From contig CAJUGH010000010.1 in NCBI GenBank assembly GCA_910586215.1, positions 1-64,000 on the forward strand: a stretch of DNA of 64,000 nt, given 5' to 3'. Position numbers and translations under genes: made by a program. Below are positions 35,655-45,239 of this stretch, piece after piece (the stretch's first letter is position 1; every line of letters starts with the position of its first letter). Below the pieces are notes generated by a model that saw only the letters and a program-made list of their open reading frames with translations, made no database searches and was not told the DNA's origin. This DNA comes from an uncultured Acetatifactor sp. Lineage in GTDB: Bacteria > Bacillota > Clostridia > Lachnospirales > Lachnospiraceae.

Positions 35655-36018
35655 CTTAGCCTCCTGGGAATGGAATCTGGTATTTGTCCTAAAATCTCAG
35701 ACTAAAATCTCTTATTTGTCATTTTATCACATGCCCCAAATGCGTGGAAAGTTATAAAAATATGGAAAATTTATACTTTTTACAAGAAAAGGGGCAGAGA
35801 GGATTGCATCCTGCGTCCCTGTGTCATATAATAAATATTTTCTCCCAAAGGTAATTATTAAAAACATACAAACAAAACAGAAAGAATACGGGAATAAATT
35901 GTAAAAATGTATAAGCTTTCGAAATTTGTTCAATTTACCTTTGGATAAGATGACAGATATAATAAATTTGTCAATATCAATAGGAACGACTACAGAACAA
36001 AAAGAGGTGTGAGAAGGT
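35655..36018. other. divergent control region between the YesM-type kinase and the sugar importer
   Basis: These 364 bases hold no gene. Next to the kinase gene is a nested repeat: TATTTGTC (35681-35688), CTAAAATCTC (35689-35698), CTAAAATCTC (35702-35711), TATTTGTC (35713-35720). The importer promoter lies at the other end. The middle is AT-rich and unremarkable. Confidence 0.55.
35934..35963 (+). promoter_or_regulatory. promoter of the sugar importer operon
   Basis: TTTACC (35934-35939), 18-bp spacer, TATAAT (35958-35963), 55 nt before the first permease gene. A weak -35 fits an activator-dependent promoter. Confidence 0.6.
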
Positions 36019-36954
36019 ATGCAGAAAACAAATGCTGTGAAGAAGAAATCCCCCCGGGATAAAGCTGGATTCCGGCTGTTTCTTCTGTCGCTGCCATTCC
36101 TGATAGGAATCCTTATCTTTTCCTATCTGCCACTGGCAGGATGGTCCTATTCGTTTTTCAACTACAAACCAGGCAAGGCATTATTCGACTGTGAGTTTGT
36201 AGGCTTCAAATGGTTTGTGGCGCCCTTTAACAACCCGGTGCTGCGGGATCAGTTCTTCCGGGTGATGAAGAACACGCTGGGCATCAACCTGCTGTACATG
36301 GCTACCATGATCCTGCCCATGATCTTCGCCATGTTCCTGATGGAGATCCGGTGGAAAGGATACCGCAAGATTGTACAGACACTGACCACCATTCCGAATT
36401 TCATAAGCTGGGTACTGGTATATGCGGCATTCTTCGCCCTGTTTTCCACGGAAGGACTGCTGAATAACCTGCTGGTGGGATCCGGAGCTTTGGATACACC
36501 GGTGAACTTCCTGACCACCACCAGCCATATGTGGCTGAAGATGCTGGGGTATCATCTGTGGAAGGGCCTGGGCTGGGGAGCTATCGTGTATATCTCCGCT
36601 ATTACGTCCATCGATTCTGAGATCTATGAGGCTGCCAATATTGACGGGGCCGGAAGGTTCCAGAAAATGTGGCACATTACCACCCCCCATTTGATCCCGA
36701 CCTTTTTCGTCATGTTTGTCCTGCAGATCGGTAACATTATCAACAACGGCATAGACCAGTATCTGGTGTTCTCCAATGCCATGACACAGGATTATATTGA
36801 GGTGCTGGATCTGTATGTATACCGGTACGGATTACAGCAGGGAAATATATCCTATGCGACTGCAGTGGGTATGTGGAAATCCTTAATCAGTGTACTGCTC
36901 GTATTGATTGCAAATACGCTGTCCAAGAAGATCAGGGGTTCATCCATATTCTAG
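36019..36954 (+). CDS. carbohydrate ABC transporter permease (LplB type)
   Basis: 311 residues with six membrane helices. The EAA loop that docks the ATPase reads EIYEAANIDGAGRFQKMWH. Sequence and gene order (two permeases then a large binding lipoprotein, no ATPase) match the LplB/YtcP/LipO group, which imports complex oligosaccharides and uses a shared ATPase. GAGGTG is about 10 nt before the ATG. The second permease starts 12 nt after the stop. Divergent YesM/YesN genes probably control the operon. Confidence 0.94.
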   Translation: MQKTNAVKKKSPRDKAGFRLFLLSLPFLIGILIFSYLPLAGWSYSFFNYKPGKALFDCEFVGFKWFVAPFNNPVLRDQFFRVMKNTLGINLLYMATMILPMIFAMFLMEIRWKGYRKIVQTLTTIPNFISWVLVYAAFFALFSTEGLLNNLLVGSGALDTPVNFLTTTSHMWLKMLGYHLWKGLGWGAIVYISAITSIDSEIYEAANIDGAGRFQKMWHITTPHLIPTFFVMFVLQIGNIINNGIDQYLVFSNAMTQDYIEVLDLYVYRYGLQQGNISYATAVGMWKSLISVLLVLIANTLSKKIRGSSIF

Positions 36955-36966
36955 AAAGGAGGCATC

Positions 36967-37899
36967 ATGGCCAGGAAACAGAAAGAAGACGAGAGCCGTT
37001 CCGTAGAGAAACGGACATGGCATGATCACATTGTGGATATTGTGATCTGCCTGATATTCGGCTTGTTCACCATTGTATGTATCTACCCTTTTTACTACAT
37101 ATTTATCAATACCATAAGTGATAACTCCCTGGTGGCTACAGGAAGGATCAGCTTTATTCCCAGGGGAATCCACTTCTCCAACTACGTGAAGGTGTTATCG
37201 CTGAAGGAATTGCCAGGTGCCAGTCTGGTATCCCTGGCCAGGACGGTGTTGGGAACCATATTCACCATTATCTGTGCGGCGTTCCCGGCCTACTGTTTTT
37301 CCAGGGCAGAGTACTGGCATAAGAAGATTTTCTACCGTTTTGTAATCATTACCATGTATTTCAGTGCAGGTGTGATCCCCACCTTCCTAACCTACAGGAC
37401 CATCGGGATCTATGACACCTTCTGGGTGTACATCCTGCCCTGCTGTGTGACACCCTTTAACCTGATCCTGGTGAAGACCTATATGGAATCCCTGCCTCAG
37501 TCCCTGGAGGAGTCGGCAGAGATAGACGGTGCCGGTTATATGGTGAGGTTTACCAGAATCGTGATGCCTCTGTGCAAGCCAATCCTGGCTACCATCGCCG
37601 TGTTCTCGGCAGTGGGACAGTGGAATAACTGGATGGATACCGTGCTGTATACCAAGAATCGGAACCTGCAGACCCTGCAGTATGTGCTCTACCGGTATCT
37701 GAAGGAAGCGAATACCCTGGCAGAGATCGCCAGGGAGAATCCGGAGATGATGGCGGAGATGGATCCAGCCACCATGATTTCCCCGCTGACCATCAAGTAC
37801 ACGGTGTGTATCGTGACGATCCTGCCTATCCTGGTGGTGTATCCTTTCTTCCAGAAGTATTTTGTGAAGGGCATGATGATCGGGGCCGTGAAGGGGTAA
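36967..37899 (+). CDS. carbohydrate ABC transporter permease (YtcP type)
   Basis: 310 residues with six membrane helices. The EAA loop reads LEESAEIDGAGYMVRFTRIVMPL. It is the heteromeric partner of the preceding permease, 12 nt upstream. AAAGGAGG precedes the ATG. The C-terminal KGMMIGAVKG is characteristic of this subfamily. Confidence 0.94.
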   Translation: MARKQKEDESRSVEKRTWHDHIVDIVICLIFGLFTIVCIYPFYYIFINTISDNSLVATGRISFIPRGIHFSNYVKVLSLKELPGASLVSLARTVLGTIFTIICAAFPAYCFSRAEYWHKKIFYRFVIITMYFSAGVIPTFLTYRTIGIYDTFWVYILPCCVTPFNLILVKTYMESLPQSLEESAEIDGAGYMVRFTRIVMPLCKPILATIAVFSAVGQWNNWMDTVLYTKNRNLQTLQYVLYRYLKEANTLAEIARENPEMMAEMDPATMISPLTIKYTVCIVTILPILVVYPFFQKYFVKGMMIGAVKG

Positions 37900-37967
37900 T
37901 ACGGATATAAGCAGGTATCTGCTTTATCATAGCAAAGTAAGTGAAAAGAAAAGAATGGAGGCTCAAA

Positions 37968-39749
37968 ATGAAGAAAAAGTTATTGGCGTTGCTATTGTCT
38001 TCAGCCATGGTGCTTTCCGTGGCAGCCTGCGGAAATGATTCCGGGCAGGACAGCAGTGCAACAGGCGGTTCCAGCGAAAGCCAGTCTTCCGATGCAGGGA
38101 ACGAAGGTTCCGGTTCGGAATCTGTCCCGGAGCAGGAGACAGAGCGGGAGGAGACCACAGTGTCCGCATTCATCATGCAGTCTGTTACAGGGGAATCCGG
38201 TATCTGGCAGGGCTGGGGAGCGAAGAAGCTCTATGATGACCTAAAGATGAAGATCAATTTTGATCCCACCGGCAATGAGGTGGAGACCAAGCTGCAGCAG
38301 TACCTGGTGGCGGGACAGCTGCCCGACCTGGTAGGCTTAAAGGGCCTGGATCAGGCACAACTGGCCATGGACGCAGATATGCTTCTGCCCCTGGATGAGT
38401 ACAAGGATAAGCTGCCCAACATTTTCGGACAGGAGATTTATGACAATGCGGTAAGATATTCCCAGGATTATACCAGCAACGGCACAGGCCATCTGTATCT
38501 GATGCCTGTGGCAATCGGCCCTACCGCTTACAACTCCCTGAACTGGGTGCCCTTGCTGCAGTGGGATGCCTACAAACAGGTGGGCAAGCCAGAAGTAGGA
38601 ACCCTGGAGGATTACCTGGATGTAGTGGAGAAGATGGTAGAGTACAAGTCTACCACAGAGGCAGGGGAAAAGGTATATGGTTTCTCCCTGTTCTCCGACT
38701 GGGATAATGTGACTGCCCTGGAGATCTCTACCCTGTCCTTCATGTATGGCATTGACACCGAGTATGTGTCCCCCTTAATGGAGACCAATATCATCACCAA
38801 GGAGACCAAGTCCCTTCTGGCAGATGACAGCTTCTATAAAAGGGCATTGAAGTTCTACTTTGACGCCAACCAGAGAGGTCTTCTGGATCCTGATTCCATG
38901 TCCCAGACCTATGCGGACGTGGAAGCGAAGTTCAGCGCAGGCCGTGTCATGTTCTCCTGGTTCTCCTGGCTGGCCGGCAGCTACACCACCGACAACCAGA
39001 ACAATGAGGAGAAGGTAGACGGTATGGCCAGCGTGGTGGCAAACGACATGAAGCTCTACAATGCACCGGAGCAGACCATAGGCCGTAACTGGTACTTCGC
39101 CATTGCAAAGGATACCAAGAACCTGGATGCAGCCCTGGAACTGCTGAACTGGCTGTATGATCCGGAGGTATGCTTCTATCTGACAAATGGTCCCCAGGGA
39201 ACCATTTGGGACTTTGATGAGAACGGTGAGCCCTATGTGATCGAGGAGGATATCGTTTCCAAGAATACAGAACTGCTGGTACCCGAGGAGATGGGCGGCG
39301 GTGCATTCCGGGACGGCGTGTACAGCTTCAACACACTGGGGCCCCAGGCAGCAACTGTGATGGACAACGGCTATACCATGAGTTATAGATACTGGCCTTC
39401 CTGGCTGAGAAGGAACCCGTCCTTGATGAAGCAGGAGGTGAATGAGTTCCTGGGCGGTGTCACCGTGCTGTCCGAGTACCTGGAACCCAGGGATATGATT
39501 GCAGATTCCACCCAGGCTGTGAACATGATCACCCCTGCTGGGGATGACTTAGAGATCGTGATTACCCAGATTGGTGAGATCGTGAAGAAGTACTCCTGGC
39601 AGATGGTATATGCCAAGGATGAGGCACAGTTCGAGTCCCTGTGGAAGGAAATGACAGACCAGGCGAAGCAGCTTGGCCTGGACCAGGTGACAGAGTACTA
39701 CACCCAGGAATGGGAGAAAGCACTTGAAATTGTGAAGGATTACGAGTAA
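37968..39749 (+). CDS. extracellular oligosaccharide-binding lipoprotein (LipO/YtcQ type)
   Basis: 593 residues, large as is typical of LipO proteins. The signal peptide ends in LSVAAC (Cys21), followed by a Ser/Gly/Glu-rich linker to about residue 60. The binding fold shows FDPTGNEVETKLQQYLVAGQLPDLVGL, LYLMPVAIGPTAYNSLNWVPLL and DLAALELLNWLYDPE-like segments. ATG 37968 follows TGGAGG; a GTG nine codons upstream is not needed. It serves the two preceding permeases. The presence of GH95 enzymes downstream suggests a fucosylated glycan as ligand, which is inference. Confidence 0.93.
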   Translation: MKKKLLALLLSSAMVLSVAACGNDSGQDSSATGGSSESQSSDAGNEGSGSESVPEQETEREETTVSAFIMQSVTGESGIWQGWGAKKLYDDLKMKINFDPTGNEVETKLQQYLVAGQLPDLVGLKGLDQAQLAMDADMLLPLDEYKDKLPNIFGQEIYDNAVRYSQDYTSNGTGHLYLMPVAIGPTAYNSLNWVPLLQWDAYKQVGKPEVGTLEDYLDVVEKMVEYKSTTEAGEKVYGFSLFSDWDNVTALEISTLSFMYGIDTEYVSPLMETNIITKETKSLLADDSFYKRALKFYFDANQRGLLDPDSMSQTYADVEAKFSAGRVMFSWFSWLAGSYTTDNQNNEEKVDGMASVVANDMKLYNAPEQTIGRNWYFAIAKDTKNLDAALELLNWLYDPEVCFYLTNGPQGTIWDFDENGEPYVIEEDIVSKNTELLVPEEMGGGAFRDGVYSFNTLGPQAATVMDNGYTMSYRYWPSWLRRNPSLMKQEVNEFLGGVTVLSEYLEPRDMIADSTQAVNMITPAGDDLEIVITQIGEIVKKYSWQMVYAKDEAQFESLWKEMTDQAKQLGLDQVTEYYTQEWEKALEIVKDYE

Positions 39750-39968
39750 GCTTGCAGGGGAGTCCCAAGCTTGAAAGACGCAGGCCGGCTGTTGTGGGTA
39801 TCCATGGCAGCCGGTTTTCCTGTCCGGGATACTTCAAAAGGACAGGAGCCGGGAACAGGCGTAGCAAGCTACAGGCATCTGGCAATACAGGGAAAGACAA
39901 TGACCTGGACAAGGCACAAAATGGCTACAGGCAGGGACTGTGGGGATATAGAAGGAGGCAGGAAGGAA

Positions 39969-42575
39969 ATGACAGAGGGTAATCAGATTTTGTTTGATAC
40001 ATGGGCGGAAGCCTGGCAGCAGGGATGTCTGCTGGGAAATGGGCATATGGGCCAGGTCATATATGGACGCCCTGGAGAAGAGATCGTGGAACTGTCACAC
40101 GTGGCTTTCTTCTCCGGATCCGGAAATGCAGATCCCTATCCGGTCCAGGGCCCGGAGGCCTTTGCCGGAGCCAGATGGGCAGCCCTGGCAGGGGATTTTG
40201 GGGAGGTATACAGGCAGACCGGCAAGATGATGGGAAAACGTGGCAACTATGGCACCAATCTGCCAGTGGGAAAGCTGCACATCCGGATCGGGGACGGGAA
40301 TGTGGATACCTTGAGGGAATACAGGAGATTCCTGGATCTGGACAGAGGTCTTGCGGGCTGTATGTACGGAACAGGGGACATAGGCGGTAAGAAGCCAGGG
40401 GACGTTGGCAGCGCTGTAAACATGGCTGGAAACTCTGCAGGAGCGGGGGATGCCAGGCCCTGTGGAAGACACCACAGGAGAGAGGCTTTTACCTCCCATC
40501 CGGACCAGGTGTTTGTATATTACCTGGAGGAGACAGACGGTATGAGGGAGTCTGGGAATCTGTCTCTGGAAGTTTCCTTTGATGGCGGCAGGAATCCCTT
40601 TTGGACCTGGGAGGAGGACGGCCTGCTGTGTTTCCGGACAAGGGCACTGGAGACCGTCCACAGCGATGGGACGGAAGGTGCCTGGCTGTGCGGGGCGGTA
40701 AAGGTATGTGCAGAAGAAAACCGGGCAGTGCTTTATCTGGCCATGGAAGTGTGGACAGAGGAAAAGAACGCCGGGGAGAAGGCCTGGCAGCAGGTGAAGG
40801 CCAGGGTATGCCAGGGAATGGCAGGGTACACCAGGCTGCGGGAGCGCCATGTGCAGGATATAGCTGCTTTTATGGGCAGGCAGAGACTGTGGCTGGGGAA
40901 AAAGGAGAAGGGGGAAGAAGCAAAAACGGCGGGAACATTGCTGGAAGAAGTAAGAAGCGGTGGGGATAACAGGCATCTGACGGAACTAATGTACCAGTAT
41001 GGTAGATACCTGCTCCTGTCCTCTTCCAGACAGGATTCCCCTCTGCCTGCCCACCTCCAGGGGGTTTGGAATGATGATGTGGCCTGCCAGATCGGATGGA
41101 CCTGTGATATGCATCTGGACATCAATACCCAGATGAACTACTGGATCAGTGAACCAGGCAATCTGGGGGAATGTCATGAACCACTGTTCAGATGGATGGA
41201 GCAATGCCTGGTTCCCAACGGGCGTCTAACCGCCCGGAATTGCTATGGTTATGATGGATGGGTGGGAGAACTGGTTTCCAATGCCTGGGGATATGCGGCA
41301 CCCTACTGGAATGAATCCCTTTCTCCCTGTCCCACGGGAGGCATCTGGCAGGCTTCGGATTATCTGGAACACTACCGATATGGGCAGGATAAGGATTTCC
41401 TGGAAAGGCGGGCACTGCCGGTTATTGGGGAGGCGGTGGGCTTTTTCCTGGACTATCTGTGTGAAGACGGGAAAGGACATTTGGTGGGAGGACCTTCTAT
41501 TTCACCGGAAAACGCCTTTTTGGTGGAGGGAGAGAAATATTTCGCTTCCATGGGCTGCACCTATGAGATGGGCATGATCCGGGAACTGTTCCTGGAATAT
41601 GTGGAGATCTGCCGGGAACTGGGGATCGGAGAGTGCCAGGGGGCCGTAAGGGGCAGTGAAGGCCTGGAAGATACAGGGCGAGCGCAGCGGCAGGAAACCG
41701 GGGATGGGTGCATAAAACCAGAAGCCGGGGCGGATATGGCTTCCGGACAGGAGCAGGGTAGGAAGCCGGAACCGGATGGGGGACTGAATCCAGGAGGAGA
41801 GCCGGAACCGGGTGGCGGACTGAAACCGGGCGGAAAGCTGGAGCAGTGCGGCAGGAGGGAACCGGGGATGGACTGGGCAGACCTTCTGGCTCGGGTGGGA
41901 AAAGCCCTGCCCAGACTGCTGCCCTACCGCATCCTGTCGGATGGCACCCTGGCGGAGTGGCAGCATGATTACCCGGCTGCGGATCTCCAGCACAGGCATA
42001 CCAGTCATCTCCTGGGACTGTTCCCCTACAGCCAGATCACCCTGGAGGACACGCCCGGGCTGGCCAGGGCGGCAGCAGCTTCCATACAGGCCAAGCTGAC
42101 TCCTTATGAGAACTGGGAGGACACGGGCTGGGCCAGATCCCTGCTGACCCTTTACAGTGCAAGGCTCCGGGAACCGGATCAGGTGTACCGCCACCTGCGC
42201 AGTATGCAGACACAGCTCACAGGGGGTAACCTGCTGGTGATGCATCCGCCTACCAGGGGAGCTGGTTCCTTCATGGAAGTGTATGAACTGGACGGGAATA
42301 CGGGATTTTCCATGGCAGTGATGGAACTGCTGATACAAAGTCACGGGGACTGCATCCGGCTGCTGCCAGCCCTGCCGGAAGCCTGGCCGGAGGGACGCCT
42401 GGAGGGAGCCGTCCTGCGTGGCGGAATCACGCTGGATCTATACTGGGAGCAGGGACGGCCTGTGAAAACGGTGCTACAATCTGTCAGGGGGCGGGAAGTG
42501 ACACTTTGCTATGGCAGTCAAGTGAGGAAATGCTTTGCCCCGGCAAATGGGCAGAGTGTGGTAATGTGGGAATGA
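39969..42575 (+). CDS. glycoside hydrolase family 95-like (alpha-L-fucosidase/galactosidase), first copy
   Basis: 868 residues, no signal peptide, so cytoplasmic. The GH95 N-terminal domain begins DTWAEAWQQGCLLGNGHMGQVIYG; the (alpha/alpha)6 barrel has LPAHLQGVWND, HLDINTQMNYW, GGPSISPENAF and YELDGNTGFSMAVME, containing the Asn, Glu and Asp positions used in GH95 catalysis. Two low-complexity segments interrupt it: about residues 137-174, and 557-635 with repeated PGG. AGGAGG lies 10 nt before ATG 39969; the frame is open about 66 codons upstream. It follows the oligosaccharide importer. Family activity is removal of alpha-1,2-linked L-fucose or L-galactose. Confidence 0.88.
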   Translation: MTEGNQILFDTWAEAWQQGCLLGNGHMGQVIYGRPGEEIVELSHVAFFSGSGNADPYPVQGPEAFAGARWAALAGDFGEVYRQTGKMMGKRGNYGTNLPVGKLHIRIGDGNVDTLREYRRFLDLDRGLAGCMYGTGDIGGKKPGDVGSAVNMAGNSAGAGDARPCGRHHRREAFTSHPDQVFVYYLEETDGMRESGNLSLEVSFDGGRNPFWTWEEDGLLCFRTRALETVHSDGTEGAWLCGAVKVCAEENRAVLYLAMEVWTEEKNAGEKAWQQVKARVCQGMAGYTRLRERHVQDIAAFMGRQRLWLGKKEKGEEAKTAGTLLEEVRSGGDNRHLTELMYQYGRYLLLSSSRQDSPLPAHLQGVWNDDVACQIGWTCDMHLDINTQMNYWISEPGNLGECHEPLFRWMEQCLVPNGRLTARNCYGYDGWVGELVSNAWGYAAPYWNESLSPCPTGGIWQASDYLEHYRYGQDKDFLERRALPVIGEAVGFFLDYLCEDGKGHLVGGPSISPENAFLVEGEKYFASMGCTYEMGMIRELFLEYVEICRELGIGECQGAVRGSEGLEDTGRAQRQETGDGCIKPEAGADMASGQEQGRKPEPDGGLNPGGEPEPGGGLKPGGKLEQCGRREPGMDWADLLARVGKALPRLLPYRILSDGTLAEWQHDYPAADLQHRHTSHLLGLFPYSQITLEDTPGLARAAAASIQAKLTPYENWEDTGWARSLLTLYSARLREPDQVYRHLRSMQTQLTGGNLLVMHPPTRGAGSFMEVYELDGNTGFSMAVMELLIQSHGDCIRLLPALPEAWPEGRLEGAVLRGGITLDLYWEQGRPVKTVLQSVRGREVTLCYGSQVRKCFAPANGQSVVMWE

Positions 42576-42595
42576 GGGTAAGCTTGAAAAAAGGC

Positions 42596-42624
42596 TTGCA
42601 ATATCATCCCGCCTATCTTATAAT
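42596..42624 (+). promoter_or_regulatory. promoter upstream of the MATE gene
   Basis: TTGCAA (42596-42601), 17-bp spacer, TATAAT (42619-42624); start site near 42631. Confidence 0.8.
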
Positions 42625-42674
42625 AGGCACATAAAACCCGCAAGGGAGTGGATTTTTCAAGAGGAATCTTTTTT

Positions 42675-42716
42675 CGCCACGCAATTGTCTGTAAAGGGAC
42701 AGACAACTGCGTGGCG
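42675..42716 (+). terminator. strong hairpin in the MATE leader
   Basis: An 18-bp stem with one mismatch: CGCCACGCAATTGTCTGT (42675-42692) and its complement at 42699-42716, 6-nt loop, then TTTGTGTGTG. It lies between the promoter and the MATE start and could attenuate transcription; the T-run is weak. Confidence 0.55.
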
Positions 42717-42852
42717 TTTGTGTGTGCCGTATTATATTGCATACAGAAGGCAGGCAATCGGTGGCAGGAAGCCGGTGGGCCTCGACAGGAGAAGTCCATG
42801 CCCCGGGTCTGGAGATATGTGTGCTTAAAGCGCACAGGGAGGTAGGAGTATA

Positions 42853-44199
42853 ATGAATCAGACATTTATGAAAGAGAAGAAGATACTGCCCTTGGTACTG
42901 TCCATGTCACTGCCCATGGTGATCTCCATGGCAGTCAATTCCCTGTACAACATTGTGGACAGCTATTTTGTGGCGAAGCTCAGCGAGGATGCCATGACAG
43001 CCCTGGCTCTTGTATATCCGGTCCAGAATCTGATCAATGCCATCGCCATAGGATTCGGCATCGGAATCAATGCCATCGTGGCATTCAGCCTGGGGGCCGG
43101 TGATGCTAAGAGGGCGAACCAGGCGGCTACCCAGGGTACCTTTTTCAGTTTTGTCCACGGGGTGGTGTTAGCCATTACGGCAATTGGGTTCATGCCCTTG
43201 TTTCTGGGTGCTTTCTCCCCGGAGAAGGTGGTGCGGGATATGGCGCTGGTGTACGCAGGCCGGGCGTTTCTGTTTGCGCCGGTGATCGGTCTGGGATTGT
43301 CCTGCGAGAAGATATTCCAGTCGGTGGGCAATATGAAGATATCCATGATCAGCATGATGTGTGGATTTGTTGCGAATATCATTCTGGATCCGCTGATGAT
43401 CTTCGGGATAGGGATTTTTCCGCAGATGGGGATTGCAGGCGCTGCCTACGCCACAGGCATCGGACAATGTATCACGCTGGCAGTGTACCTTGTCTGTTAC
43501 AGGATCCGGCCCATTCCGGTGAAGATAGCAGTGCAGTATCTGCGGCCGGACAAAGGAATCCTTTCCAGGCTGTATGCCGTTGGGATCCCGGCCACACTGA
43601 ATCTGGCCCTGCCTTCTTTACTGATCTGTGTGCTGAATGGAATCCTGGCGGGATTTTCGGAAAAATATGTGCTGGTTCTCGGCGCCTATTATAAACTACA
43701 AACTTTTATCTATCTGACGGCAAATGGCATTATCCAGGGAATCCGGCCATTGGTTGGATATAATTATGGAGCCGGGGAGTACAAACGTGTGGAGAAGATT
43801 TTCCGGACTACCCTGGGCCTTGTTATAGGTGTCATGTTTGTGGGAACGGTTCTATGCTGGATGATTCCCGATAAGCTGGTCGGCCTCTTTACTGCCAGCC
43901 CGGAGACCATAGGAATCGGGGTGAGGGCGCTGCACATCATCAGCCTGGGATTCGTAGTGTCGGCTGTCTCTGTCACCTGTTCCGGGGCCCTGGAGGGACT
44001 GGGGAAGGGAGCGTCATCCCTGTATATCTCCCTGGCCAGATATGTGGTGGTGATCCTGCCAGTGGCTTATGTTCTCAGCAGACTGCTGGGAGCGAAGGGT
44101 GTGTGGTACGCTTTTTGTACAACAGAGTATGTGACGGCGGCGGTGGCGTATGGAATCTATAGAAGGGAACAGACAGGGAAGGCGCAGAGGAAGCTTTAG
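42853..44199 (+). CDS. MATE family efflux transporter
   Basis: 448 residues with about twelve membrane helices in two homologous halves. The MATE start LVLSMSLPMVISMAVNSLYNIVDSYFVAKLSEDAMTALALVYP is clear, as is the second-half ANGIIQGIRPLVGYNYGAGEYKRV. These proteins export drugs or metabolites in exchange for Na+ or H+; the substrate is unknown. GGGAGGTAGGAG precedes the ATG. A promoter and a large hairpin about 140-220 nt upstream form a separate control region, so it is not simply part of the GH95 operon. Confidence 0.94.
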   Translation: MNQTFMKEKKILPLVLSMSLPMVISMAVNSLYNIVDSYFVAKLSEDAMTALALVYPVQNLINAIAIGFGIGINAIVAFSLGAGDAKRANQAATQGTFFSFVHGVVLAITAIGFMPLFLGAFSPEKVVRDMALVYAGRAFLFAPVIGLGLSCEKIFQSVGNMKISMISMMCGFVANIILDPLMIFGIGIFPQMGIAGAAYATGIGQCITLAVYLVCYRIRPIPVKIAVQYLRPDKGILSRLYAVGIPATLNLALPSLLICVLNGILAGFSEKYVLVLGAYYKLQTFIYLTANGIIQGIRPLVGYNYGAGEYKRVEKIFRTTLGLVIGVMFVGTVLCWMIPDKLVGLFTASPETIGIGVRALHIISLGFVVSAVSVTCSGALEGLGKGASSLYISLARYVVVILPVAYVLSRLLGAKGVWYAFCTTEYVTAAVAYGIYRREQTGKAQRKL

Positions 44200-44205
44200 A
44201 AGAGT

Positions 44206-44502
44206 ATGGAAGATGACAGAGGCCGGGGACTACAGAACCTGCAGGATGCACAGGAATGCAGGATACAGCATCTTGGAGATGACCCTTTGGGAGGAATGGC
44301 AGAAACAAAGAAAAGCATGATGGCATCGGCCATTGAGGCTGCCTATGGGGAGACGGTGCAGGACGGCATCAATGAAGTGTCCCGGAAACTGAAGGATGAA
44401 GTGGAGAAACTGCTTGATGAGCGCAATGACATAGGAGGAATCCGGCAGGAGGAAGAGGAAGAGAAACAGGAGCAGGAAGAGCTGACGGATGAAGTGTTGT
44501 AA
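44206..44502 (+). CDS. small hypothetical charged protein after MATE
   Basis: 98 residues, helical and strongly charged, starting 6 nt after the MATE stop. Recognisable only as a short coiled-coil-like segment (VSRKLKDEVEKLLDERNDI) and a Glu-rich end. The ribosome binding site is weak (AGAAGAG). No domain is recognised. Its close spacing and absence of a competing frame make it a plausible small gene. Confidence 0.45.
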   Translation: MEDDRGRGLQNLQDAQECRIQHLGDDPLGGMAETKKSMMASAIEAAYGETVQDGINEVSRKLKDEVEKLLDERNDIGGIRQEEEEEKQEQEELTDEVL

Positions 44503-44519
44503 AAAAACAAAATTAGGAC

Positions 44520-44547
44520 TTGCTTTTTTCCCGGATAGTGGTATAAT
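44520..44547 (+). promoter_or_regulatory. tRNA-Val promoter
   Basis: TTGCTT (44520-44525), 16-bp spacer, TATAAT (44542-44547), 43 nt before the tRNA. Confidence 0.75.
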
Positions 44548-44590
44548 AAAACATGTTCACGGCAGCAAGCCTGTAGGGACTGCCAGAAGC

Positions 44591-44664
44591 GGAAGCATAG
44601 CTCAGCCGGGATGAGCGTTCGCCTCACACGCGAAAGGTCAGGAGTTCGATCCTCCTTGCTTCCA
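44591..44664 (+). tRNA. tRNA-Val (anticodon CAC)
   Basis: Acceptor GGAAGCA pairs with TGCTTCC; D stem GCTC/GAGC; anticodon stem TTCGC/GCGAA with loop CTCACAC, anticodon CAC at 44625-44627; T stem AGGAG/CTCCT with loop TTCGATC. Discriminator A; CCA is not encoded. It is transcribed alone between its promoter and a strong terminator. Confidence 0.96.
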
Positions 44665-44672
44665 TGAGAAGA

Positions 44673-44711
44673 GATCCTGTAGAAGATGAAGGTCGGCTAC
44701 AGGATCTTTTT
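44673..44711 (+). terminator. terminator after tRNA-Val
   Basis: GATCCTGTAG (44673-44682) and its complement CTACAGGATC (44697-44706), then TTTTT. Confidence 0.93.
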
Positions 44712-44820
44712 CAATGCATTCTTTTGGCAGGCAGGCGGGAGAAGTAGCGTAAAAAGGTGAATATATTCTGATACAGGAAGAATTGCTGTATTATATTGCA
44801 GCATACGCATGTAATGCATA

Positions 44821-45171
44821 TTGCTTCAGAAAGGTAAGGTAGCGCCATATGGAAAGGAAGATACGCTCTGCCTAAAACCCGATGTCCTGAGTGTCTTCGT
44901 GGGAATCAATGACTGTGGCAGCACATTGAATGATGGAGCGGGTTCTTCCCCGGAAAGGTTCGAAAAAATATACCAGATGATGCTGGATGAAGTGCTACAG
45001 CAAAATCCGGAGACCAGAATCGTGCTGTGTGAACCCTTTGTCATGCCAGTGGGTGCCAGAAAAGAAGATTTTGCATCCTGGAAAAAACTGATTGAACTGC
45101 TGCAGGAGAAGACCAGGGCTGTGGCGGAGAAAAACAGGGCTGCCTTTGTCCAAACTCGCCAGCTAATTTGA
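44821..45171 (+). pseudogene. SGNH/GDSL hydrolase fragment
   Basis: A 116-codon frame encodes the middle of an SGNH-type esterase: LKPDVLSVFVGINDC is the block III G-x-N-D region, and RIVLCEPFVMPVG the strand that follows. The N-terminal GDS block with the catalytic Ser and the C-terminal D-x-x-H block are absent in all nearby frames, so this is a remnant. The DNA is more AT-rich than its surroundings. Confidence 0.7.
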
Positions 45172-45239
45172 GCAGAATGTTATTCAAAGAAGTTGGCAAT
45201 ATCAAGTTCATTTTTATCGCAAGGGATGATTCCTCCCAG

